From: an uncultured Peptococcaceae bacterium
GTDB taxonomy: Bacteria > Bacillota > Desulfitobacteriia > Desulfitobacteriales > Syntrophobotulaceae
Assembly (NCBI GenBank): GCA_937892995.1
Contig: CALBJS010000015.1
Span: 1-6,272, forward strand
Direction: 5' to 3'
DNA: 6,272 nucleotides
The position numbers and the translations under genes were made by a program. Position 1 is the stretch's first letter. Each line of letters begins with the position of its first letter. This document shows, piece after piece, positions 1 to 5,841 of this stretch. The notes beneath the pieces were generated by a model that ran no database searches, was not told where the DNA came from, and saw only the letters and a program-made list of their open reading frames with translations.

Positions 1-1152
1 GGTATTGTTCTGGATCTTTCCGGTTGGAAAGATATCGTACTTATTGATGATGTTAATATGCAAGTCGTGGTTAGACCCGGTATTGTTCATGCCGAGCTAA
101 ATGCCTTGTTGTCCCCGTACGGTTTATTCTTCCCTCCGGATCCGGGTAGCTCAGTTTTTGCTACCGTCGGAGGAATGGTTAGCAACAACGCCAGTGGTCT
201 TAGGGCAGTAAAATATGGTGCTACCTTTCAATATGTTCTTGGGTTGGAAGTAGTTCTTCCCAATGGGGAGGTCATGCGGACGGGTGGTGTTAAATCCAAA
301 GCACTGAAAAGTGTTTCGGGGCTTGACCTGACCAGAATCTATTGCGGTTCGGAAGGAACCCTGGGTGTCATTACTGAAGTTCGTTTGAAGCTATTACCAA
401 AGGCTCAGGCTAGGGGAATTATGCTTGCTCTTTTTGAAAAGCTTGAAGACAGTGCCTTCACTGTACTTGACGTATTTAAGGCGGGAATCATACCTTCCGG
501 CATTGAAATCTTGGACGATGGTGGAATTCGTTGTGCCAATATGTTCAAGCCGGAACTCAATATTCCTGAAGTGGAAGCGGCTATTTTCTTCGAAATAAAC
601 GGTACAAAGCCAGGAGTTGAGGAAGAAGGCAAACAGGTTCTCGCTATTGCCGAAAAAAGAGCTAAGAGTGTAGAATGGGCCACCGATGCGGACCGTATGG
701 CCAAACTCTGGCAAGGAAGGGCAGTGATCGGTGCTGCATCAGCTAGGTTAATTCCCGGAAAAACCAGAATTTTTGCTGGTGAAGATGTCTGTTTCCCTAT
801 TTCTAAAGTACCGGAAGCGTTAAAAAGGATAAAAGAATTAAGCAAACAATATGATATTCCTGTTGTTATCTATGGCCATATCGGTGATGGCAATATGCAT
901 ACGGCCCCCATCATGGATCCCCTCATTCCTGATGAAGTTGCAAGGACTCATAAGTTGGCTGAGTCTATTCATCGTCTTGCTCTGGAACTTAATGGCTCCA
1001 CTACGGGAGAACACGGTGTTGGATTCGCTCGGGTAGCATATATGGAAGAAGAACATGGCAAAGCTTTAGATGTTATGTGGGACATTAAGAAAGCAATAGA
1101 TCCGAAAGGGATTATGAACCCCGGCAAGATATGGAAGCTGGGGAGGGGGTAA
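1..1152 (+). CDS. glcD: FAD-linked 2-hydroxyacid dehydrogenase, GlcD/D-lactate dehydrogenase type (5' end outside window)
   Basis: This is the flavoprotein subunit of a glycolate oxidase/D-lactate dehydrogenase-type enzyme, which oxidises a 2-hydroxyacid to the 2-oxoacid and passes electrons from FAD to a partner Fe-S subunit. The frame is open from base 1. The residues before the first in-frame ATG (58) already match the family (GIVLDL, then DDVNMQVVVRPG), so that ATG is internal and the true start lies upstream. About 383 residues are visible against a usual 450-470, so roughly 70-80 are missing. Seen in order: the PCMH-type FAD-binding domain with FFPPDPGS (127-150), GGMVSNNASG (169-198) and CGSEGTLGVITEV (343-381); then the FAD-oxidase C-terminal domain with GHIGDGNMH (874-900), whose histidines bind a metal in the family, and GEHGVG (1006-1023). 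The C-terminus, ending MNPGKIW plus a short tail, is complete. The glcF-type gene follows after 3 bp. Family assignment is firm. The substrate (glycolate, D- or L-lactate, another hydroxyacid) cannot be read from the sequence. Confidence 0.93.
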   Translation, partial: GIVLDLSGWKDIVLIDDVNMQVVVRPGIVHAELNALLSPYGLFFPPDPGSSVFATVGGMVSNNASGLRAVKYGATFQYVLGLEVVLPNGEVMRTGGVKSKALKSVSGLDLTRIYCGSEGTLGVITEVRLKLLPKAQARGIMLALFEKLEDSAFTVLDVFKAGIIPSGIEILDDGGIRCANMFKPELNIPEVEAAIFFEINGTKPGVEEEGKQVLAIAEKRAKSVEWATDADRMAKLWQGRAVIGAASARLIPGKTRIFAGEDVCFPISKVPEALKRIKELSKQYDIPVVIYGHIGDGNMHTAPIMDPLIPDEVARTHKLAESIHRLALELNGSTTGEHGVGFARVAYMEEEHGKALDVMWDIKKAIDPKGIMNPGKIWKLGRG

Positions 1153-1155
1153 AGG

Positions 1156-2457
1156 ATGCAAGCCACCTACAAAATTGATTTCACTGAAGAACTAAAAAAA
1201 TGCGTTAAATGTGGAACTTGCCGTGCTCATTGTCCTTTGTTTGTTGAAATCAAGGGTGAACCAGGTTCACCTCGCGGAAGACTGGCACTTGTAAAAAGAC
1301 TTCATGAAGGCAAGATTAAACCGACCAAAGAGCTAGCCGAGATATTGTATACTTGTCTTCTCTGCAAGACCTGTGCGGTAAATTGCCCCTCAGGGGTTAT
1401 CAGTGATGAACTTATCCTTGCCGGTAGAAATGTTTTAAATGAGTCCATGGCCCAACCCATGATCAAGAAAGCACTTCTCAAAGGTTTCCTCACTCGACCA
1501 TCATTACTTTACGCCTGTATGACCTTGGCGGGACTCTACCAGAAAACAGGACTGCATAGCCTTTTAACTAAATCCAAACTCTTCGATCTTTTGCCTGACA
1601 AGCTCAACGTCTGTACCAAGATTATGCCGGATGTCACGAGAAAACCGGCTCGTACTAGGATCCCGATAGTCACCCCGGCTAAGGGTGAGAAGAAATTCAA
1701 AGTAGCTTATTTTTTAGGGTGTGCGACTAATCACCTTTACCCGGATGTTCCGGCAGCCGGAGTGAAAGTCTTAAGCCATAACGGCTGCAAAGTCGTTACC
1801 GTGGAAGGGGTGAAATGTTGTGGAATGCCGCACATGGCTTACGGAGAAACAGAAACTGCTTCAGAACTTGCTAAACACAATATGAAGATTCTCTTGCAAG
1901 AGGATTACGATGCCTTAGTCTGTGACTGTGCTTCTTGCTCTTCCACCTTCAAGGAATTCTATGTGCATCTCTTCCCGCAAGGAAGCAAGGAATATGAAAT
2001 GGCCAAAGAGCTGCAGGCCAAGACCTATGACATCAGCGAATTCCTGATTACCAAGACCGGGATCAAAGCAGGTAAGAAAGCAAGTAGCAAAGCAGGCGGT
2101 GAAGAACGGAAGGTCAAAGTCACTTACCATGATCCTTGTCATTTAAAACGTGCCCAGAATGTGTTTAAAGAGCCTAGAGAGATCCTCAGGAGTATTCCTG
2201 GGGTCGACTTTACCGAGATGAAAGATGCGGATCGCTGCTGTGGTTCGGCAGGAAGCTTTACTATCATGCATCATGATCTTTCCATGAGGGTCTTAGATAA
2301 AAAGATCACGAATGCCCAGAAGGTTAATCCTGAATATCTAACGACATCTTGCCCTACCTGTGCCATGCAGTTAAGTTATGGGCTGAAGAAAGCCGGTTCC
2401 AAGGTTAAAGTAGTTCATCCGGTCCAATTGCTGGCCGAGACCTATAAAGAGGAATAG
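1156..2457 (+). CDS. glcF: GlcF-like Fe-S oxidoreductase: two [4Fe-4S] motifs plus two CCG domains
   Basis: This is the Fe-S electron-transfer partner of the GlcD-type flavoprotein; it accepts electrons from FAD and passes them to a quinone or another carrier. The 433 residues match the family's usual size. The N-terminal ferredoxin domain has two intact CxxCxxCxxxCP motifs (C16/19/22/26 and C67/70/73/77). Two cysteine-rich CCG domains, as in heterodisulfide reductase HdrB, follow. The first has C189, C221-C222 (CCGMP) and C258/C261; the second has C328, C361-C362 (CCGSAG) and C399/C402. Both are complete, so each could hold a cubane or non-cubane cluster. Residues 302-320, between the CCG domains, form a Lys/Ala/Gly/Ser-rich linker. 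No transmembrane segment is evident, so it is probably cytoplasmic or peripheral. The ATG is 3 bp after the glcD stop, with a purine-rich SD (GGGAGGGGG, 1141-1149) inside the end of glcD, which fits translational coupling. The gene ends with tandem stops, TAG TAA. Members of this family also act with lactate or glycerol-3-phosphate dehydrogenases, so the symbol denotes the family. Confidence 0.92.
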   Translation: MQATYKIDFTEELKKCVKCGTCRAHCPLFVEIKGEPGSPRGRLALVKRLHEGKIKPTKELAEILYTCLLCKTCAVNCPSGVISDELILAGRNVLNESMAQPMIKKALLKGFLTRPSLLYACMTLAGLYQKTGLHSLLTKSKLFDLLPDKLNVCTKIMPDVTRKPARTRIPIVTPAKGEKKFKVAYFLGCATNHLYPDVPAAGVKVLSHNGCKVVTVEGVKCCGMPHMAYGETETASELAKHNMKILLQEDYDALVCDCASCSSTFKEFYVHLFPQGSKEYEMAKELQAKTYDISEFLITKTGIKAGKKASSKAGGEERKVKVTYHDPCHLKRAQNVFKEPREILRSIPGVDFTEMKDADRCCGSAGSFTIMHHDLSMRVLDKKITNAQKVNPEYLTTSCPTCAMQLSYGLKKAGSKVKVVHPVQLLAETYKEE

Positions 2458-2501
2458 TAAAACCATAATAATTTACTGCTAAGAGGGGAGGGAATAAGAA
2501 G

Positions 2502-3029
2502 ATGACCAACAGATCTGACTTCAAGAAGAGGTTGTTTTGTGACCAAAGTCTTTGTCTGGGGTGTAAGACATGTGAATTGCGTTGTGCGGTTGAGAGAAGT
2601 TCTGTTAGTAAGTGTTTGAACAAAGCTGTGAAGGAGGAGGTTCTTCCCAGGTCTCGCGTTTATGTTCAATGGGAAGGAAAGAGATCCCTTCCTCTTCAGT
2701 GCCGTCATTGTGAAGAGGCCCCTTGTCTGGAAATATGCCCGACCGGGGCATTGAAGAGAGATGAGGAAAGCAGATGTACCTATATCGACGGAGAACGCTG
2801 TATCACTTGTTGGATGTGTGTTATGGTCTGCCCGTATGGAGTAATTTCCCCGGCTATAGAGATACGTGCTGCAGATAAATGTGATCAATGCTTTCAAATG
2901 GCAGAGCCTTTCTGTCTGGCTGCCTGTCCTACCGGGGCACTGCAATTGATGAGCCCGGCAGAATATGAACAAAGATTGGCAGATAGGAGAATGAATACCT
3001 CTCCGGCCGAATGGTTGAGTTTAATATAA
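2502..3029 (+). CDS. CooF/HycB-like ferredoxin with four [4Fe-4S] motifs
   Basis: This is a small polyferredoxin electron-transfer subunit of the CooF/HycB/DmsB type, 175 residues, close to the family length. All sixteen expected ligands are visible in four groups: C18/21/24/28, C67/70/75/79, C100/103/106/110 and C127/130/138/142. The second and fourth groups each end in ACPTGAL or ICPTGAL-like text. In this family, ligands of group 1 pair with those of group 4 and group 2 with group 3. Extra cysteines sit at 13, 38 and 92. There is no Tat or Sec signal and no membrane helix, so it should be cytoplasmic. The ATG has a good SD (AGGGGAGGG, 2484-2492). It lies 44 bp after glcF and 15 bp before a CooS-like gene. 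That neighbour, and an FAD/NAD(P) oxidoreductase further down, favour a CooF-type role (relay between a CODH-like subunit and a flavoprotein) over a hydrogenase or molybdoenzyme role. Cluster count is sure; the partner is inferred. Confidence 0.88.
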   Translation: MTNRSDFKKRLFCDQSLCLGCKTCELRCAVERSSVSKCLNKAVKEEVLPRSRVYVQWEGKRSLPLQCRHCEEAPCLEICPTGALKRDEESRCTYIDGERCITCWMCVMVCPYGVISPAIEIRAADKCDQCFQMAEPFCLAACPTGALQLMSPAEYEQRLADRRMNTSPAEWLSLI

Positions 3030-3044
3030 GGGGGATAAGAAAGA

Positions 3045-4400
3045 ATGCGTCAAGTGCGGAAGAAAAGTGCCGATCCGGTTGCTCGTTCTTATTTGCTAAA
3101 AGCTAAAAAAGAAGGTTTGGAATTATCTTGGAATAGATATGAGAATATGCTACCTCAAGACGGATTTGGAAAGCTGGGGTTAAGCTGCTTCGATTGCTTA
3201 CAAGGCCCGTGTCGGTTGAATCCGTTCAGCCTAAAAGAAGAGCGTACCATCTGTGGCAGGAACAAAGAGGATTTGGTTCTTTACAACATCCTACGTTTAT
3301 TATCTGGCACAGTTTTTCCAGAAAAGGGCCAAAGATTAACCTGGAAGGAAATGCTGCTAGAAACAGCTCGGACCCGGATGGAGGATCTGAAAAAAAATAA
3401 AAAATTTATAGAAAAGAAGGAAAGCACCAAACAAATTGGCTTGGGAGTTCTGGAAAAAGAAACTGTGAACATTTGTCTGGAGTCTGTATCCCCGGAAGTT
3501 TTGGATAGGTGTCTTCAACTGGCGGAAGAGATGAAGCAAGAAGCAAGAAACAGCGGTGCCAAGGGTTTCAAGCTCGTTCTGGCCGGTGATGCGACACCGG
3601 TTTATCCGGTGGTAACGGTAAGCAATGCCGGGGGCGTGGAATTTGCACTGCTCACGGGGCTTATAGACTTATATGCAGTGGGACCTTCAGGTTTGGGATT
3701 GGGGAAAAACGTTATTCCTTCCTATCATACTGTTTACCGAGATGCAGCTCCCAATGCGGACAAGGAGGAGATGAGGGACTGGTTCATCCAGGCTGCTGTT
3801 GCTTATACCAAGCGGGATAAAGAAAAAGTCTTAGAGTCAGAGCAAATAGGTGAAGCTCGATTGCTGGCGATTGATCCCTCTTTTCTGAAAGCTCATTTGG
3901 AGCAAGGAACAATTCGAAAAATATGTATTTTAGCCGGGGGTTCCAGTGTGCTGATTACAGAAGATGCCTTGCTCTGTGAAGCTGCCATTGTGCTGTCAGG
4001 CGAGCATAATCTCTGTTTAACCTATGGAAATGCAACAGCTACGTTGGGGAAATATGGCCTTTTGCAACCAGGTGCCGAAGGTGCTTCCCCGAAGGTATCT
4101 CAGGCACTTGGCTTGGAAAAAGGATCCCCTGTCTATTGGATGGGGAGTGAATCAGATATCTTAGCTATTCTTGACTTGATAGACGTAATTGGAGCAAATA
4201 ACGTTCTGGCTTTGGTTCCAGAGCTGTCGACTGCCGAAGATCTGCAAGCTGCTTTAGCTTTAGCAGGAACAGGAGCGAAAGTCTTTACCGCCGTAAAATT
4301 ACCTGTAGACGGCTGTGAGGCGGTAGCCCAAGAAATTAATGAATTGATTCAGTATTGTGATCCTAAAGATTTCATGATGCAGATCATGGCTGAATTGTAA
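3045..4400 (+). CDS. Short CODH (CooS)-like protein lacking the catalytic Ni-Fe cluster ligands
   Basis: At 451 residues this is clearly shorter than Ni-Fe carbon monoxide dehydrogenase (about 630). The N-terminus reads like CooS: GFGKLGLSC, then CLQGPC, then ICGR. This gives C48, C51, C56 and C70, the same numbers as the B-cluster ligands of Carboxydothermus CODH-II as I remember them. D-cluster cysteines 39 and 47 are replaced by D39 and S47. About 115 residues of the following helical domain are missing, replaced by a Lys-rich linker near 115-128. The CooS fold can then be followed: VNICLES (141-147) for the VNIVLHGH strand, FALLTGLID (200-208), IRKICILAGG (290-299), TYGNATATL (326-334), YWMGSES (364-370). 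At my hand-aligned positions the C-cluster ligands are gone: His261 to E146/V148, Cys295 to about D182, Cys333 to about G216, Cys446 to G299, Cys476 to N329, Cys526 to E369. CO oxidation by the known mechanism therefore looks impossible. Other cysteines (144, 156, 294, 311, 324, 424, 438) could form something new. The frame is intact with a good SD (AAGGGGGA, 3028-3035), so it is not an obvious pseudogene. Homology is likely; function is unknown. Confidence 0.8.
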   Translation: MRQVRKKSADPVARSYLLKAKKEGLELSWNRYENMLPQDGFGKLGLSCFDCLQGPCRLNPFSLKEERTICGRNKEDLVLYNILRLLSGTVFPEKGQRLTWKEMLLETARTRMEDLKKNKKFIEKKESTKQIGLGVLEKETVNICLESVSPEVLDRCLQLAEEMKQEARNSGAKGFKLVLAGDATPVYPVVTVSNAGGVEFALLTGLIDLYAVGPSGLGLGKNVIPSYHTVYRDAAPNADKEEMRDWFIQAAVAYTKRDKEKVLESEQIGEARLLAIDPSFLKAHLEQGTIRKICILAGGSSVLITEDALLCEAAIVLSGEHNLCLTYGNATATLGKYGLLQPGAEGASPKVSQALGLEKGSPVYWMGSESDILAILDLIDVIGANNVLALVPELSTAEDLQAALALAGTGAKVFTAVKLPVDGCEAVAQEINELIQYCDPKDFMMQIMAEL

Positions 4401-4422
4401 TTATAGTGACAGGATTTTAGAG

Positions 4423-4430
4423 AAAGGAGG
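4423..4430 (+). promoter_or_regulatory. Shine-Dalgarno site fixing a TTG start
   Basis: AAAGGAGG lies 7 bases before the TTG at 4438. No in-frame ATG or GTG lies between this site and the first cysteine motif, which begins only seven residues in. This site therefore decides the start of the ferredoxin-fusion gene and supports TTG as a true initiation codon. Confidence 0.75.
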
Positions 4431-4437
4431 GCTTGGT

Positions 4438-5184
4438 TTGCGTATTGATGCAGCTAAATGTGTAGGTTGTGGACAGTGTCATCAATTTTGTACCATGGGA
4501 GCTATCTATTTTACAAGGAGTGATAAAGGCAGCAAAGTCCATTGCTTTGTCGATGAGGATGAATGTGTAGATTGTGGCATCTGTTTCCGTTCCCAGGTAT
4601 GTCCTACAGACTCCTTATATCAAATAAACCATGACTGGCCCCGTTCGATTCGGGGGACCTTTAGCAACCCTCTTTCCGAACATAAGGAAACGAGAGTTCC
4701 CGGTAGGGGGACGGAAGAAATGAAGACCAATGATATTACCAATCGTTATAAACGGGGATATGCCGGAATGGCTGCCGAGATGGGACGGCCCGGGACAGGA
4801 GCACGCTTGAGAGATGCCGAAAAAGTTTTTAAATCCTTGGCTAAACTAGGGGTAGAATTTGAGCCCAACAATCCGTTGACCGGTTTACTTGCTAATAAAC
4901 AAACTGGAGAGATGAATCCGGAGGTCGTAAATGAAAAAGTGCTCTCTGCCATTATTGAGATGGTTTTTCCCTTGGAATTGGTTATTCCTGTTCTGGATGT
5001 TATGGAGCAAGTTGCGGAAGAGATCGATACCGTATTTTCCATCGACTTAGTGGCAAGGGTCGATGAAGATCTAGCGGTGCCTACGGCAAAAGTCATGGAA
5101 AAGCACGAAAAGTGGTTCTCCTTAAACGGTAAAACCAACCTTGGCTTAGGACATCTCCGAGTGAAAGGAGCAGGCCTATCATGA
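4438..5184 (+). CDS. Two-cluster ferredoxin domain fused to an uncharacterised C-terminal domain
   Basis: This 248-residue protein starts at a TTG behind a strong SD. Residues 1-60 are a bacterial-type ferredoxin domain. Motif 1 is C8/11/14/18 but is followed by Thr, not the usual Pro. Motif 2 is C43/46/49/55, with five residues instead of three before the last Cys-Pro (FRSQVCP). After a linker (about 65-85) comes a stretch with the look of a conserved signature, PGRGTEEMKTND (88-99), followed by a Gly- and Arg-rich run to about 125. Then comes an alpha/beta-like region (about 126-248) with PEVVNEKVLSAIIE (161-174) and hydrophobic strands around 177-187 and 197-206. This part has no cysteine. 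I recognise the signature vaguely as that of a conserved, unnamed family, but cannot give it a function. The stop overlaps the next start by 4 bp (ATGA), so the two proteins are probably made in matched amounts and may form a complex. A role as electron donor or acceptor module for genes 4 and 6 is inferred. Confidence 0.82.
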   Translation: MRIDAAKCVGCGQCHQFCTMGAIYFTRSDKGSKVHCFVDEDECVDCGICFRSQVCPTDSLYQINHDWPRSIRGTFSNPLSEHKETRVPGRGTEEMKTNDITNRYKRGYAGMAAEMGRPGTGARLRDAEKVFKSLAKLGVEFEPNNPLTGLLANKQTGEMNPEVVNEKVLSAIIEMVFPLELVIPVLDVMEQVAEEIDTVFSIDLVARVDEDLAVPTAKVMEKHEKWFSLNGKTNLGLGHLRVKGAGLS

Positions 5185-5822
5185 CCCATACCTTACATCG
5201 TCAAGGCCCCATAGATAGTTTTGAACACGATTATGTAGTATTCTCCATGTCAGCAAAAAATTATAATGAGAAGAATTCTAATGTCGCCCTTCGAGAATTC
5301 ATAAAAATTTTAAGCAAGTACAAGGTTGTCAACATGGGAGATATGAAGACCGGAGGGATGTACTTAGTTGATCAAGACAAAATCATTAACAATGTGCAAG
5401 ACACGTCCATTGTCCACGCAGTTTTTCAGGATAAGGAAGAAGTCAAAAAAGCCTTAAGAGAGATTAAGGAGGCCGATCTCGGTATATCGGTCATCGTTAC
5501 CGGTATTGTTAACGAAGTGCAGGATATCTGCCAAGAAGTGGGAATAGAAAGGCACACGGTGGAATATTCGGTAGGGATTAGGGGAAAACTTTCTCGGCTT
5601 CCCGAAGAGGAACTTTTGGAAATCACGACGATGTGTGGTCATGGAATGGTATCCCAACACTTAGCCAGGCAGATGCTCCTGGATATGAAACGAGGAAAAA
5701 GAAGTGCTCGGGAAGTAGGAGAAATCTTAGCAACGCCTTGTGTCTGCGGAGTATTTAATCCTAAGAGAGCCCAGCAACTTCTCGAAGAGCTGGCTGAAGT
5801 CTGGTGTTTCGATGAGTTCTAG
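5181..5822 (+). CDS. Uncharacterised protein with a C-G-H ... C-x-C motif
   Basis: I do not recognise this 213-residue protein by function. The start ATG overlaps the preceding stop (ATGA, 5181-5184) and has AAAGGAG at 5164-5170, so translation is probably coupled. Residues 18-110 look alpha/beta, with GDMKTGGMYLVDQ (53-65), a charged helix near 84-98 and the strand GISVIVTGIV (101-110). The C-terminal third holds the striking part: TTMCGHGMVSQH (149-160), then after a Lys/Arg-rich helix, TPCVCGVFNPKRA (185-197). The cysteines are 117, 152, 187, 189 and 209. C152, H154, C187 and C189 could together bind a metal or an Fe-S cluster. The helix pattern around them is loosely like the [2Fe-2S] BFD domain (CxC about 31 residues CxxC), but the ligand set differs. 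Its place next to the ferredoxin fusion and the flavoprotein suggests a subunit or accessory factor of the same redox system. No membrane segment or signal peptide is visible. Confidence 0.75.
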   Translation: MTHTLHRQGPIDSFEHDYVVFSMSAKNYNEKNSNVALREFIKILSKYKVVNMGDMKTGGMYLVDQDKIINNVQDTSIVHAVFQDKEEVKKALREIKEADLGISVIVTGIVNEVQDICQEVGIERHTVEYSVGIRGKLSRLPEEELLEITTMCGHGMVSQHLARQMLLDMKRGKRSAREVGEILATPCVCGVFNPKRAQQLLEELAEVWCFDEF

Positions 5823-5826
5823 GAGG

Positions 5827-5834
5827 AAGGAGGT
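5827..5834 (+). promoter_or_regulatory. Shine-Dalgarno site fixing a TTG start
   Basis: AAGGAGGT is a near-perfect match to the 16S anti-SD and sits 7 bases before the TTG at 5842. The reading frame has no ATG or GTG near the start of the flavin-binding fold, and the fold begins only a few residues in. This site therefore sets the start of the last gene. Confidence 0.8.
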
Positions 5835-5841
5835 AACATCA

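Noticed and set aside
58..60. ATG at 58 as the start of the GlcD-type gene
   Set aside because: The frame is open upstream and the residues before it match the conserved FAD-binding domain; no SD precedes it.
405..845. Long reverse-strand open frame inside glcD
   Set aside because: Lies wholly within a strongly conserved FAD-oxidase coding region, is Ser-rich and has no family look; a shadow frame.
2064..2096. Direct repeat CAAAGCAGG (2064-2072 and 2088-2096) in the glcF linker
   Set aside because: Nine bases only, in a low-complexity Lys/Ala/Gly-coding linker; the similarity does not extend, so chance or codon bias explains it.
2456..2477. Inverted repeat AGTAAA ... TTTACT after glcF as a possible terminator
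   Set aside because: Only six A/T-rich pairs with a 10-base loop and no following T-run; it is followed at once by the next SD. Too weak to call.
2442..2972. Reverse-strand open frame of 176 codons over the CooF-like gene
   Set aside because: Antisense of a four-cluster ferredoxin gene; its cysteine/threonine-rich composition is a by-product of the opposite strand.
3045..4400. Treating the CODH-like gene as a pseudogene or decayed cooS
   Set aside because: The frame is intact, has its own SD, retains exactly the four B-cluster cysteines and sits in a compact operon, so selective maintenance fits better than decay.
4746..5189. Reverse-strand open frame over the gene 5 C-terminal domain
   Set aside because: Ser/Thr-rich translation with no recognisable motif; the + strand frame has SD, Cys motifs and coupled downstream gene.
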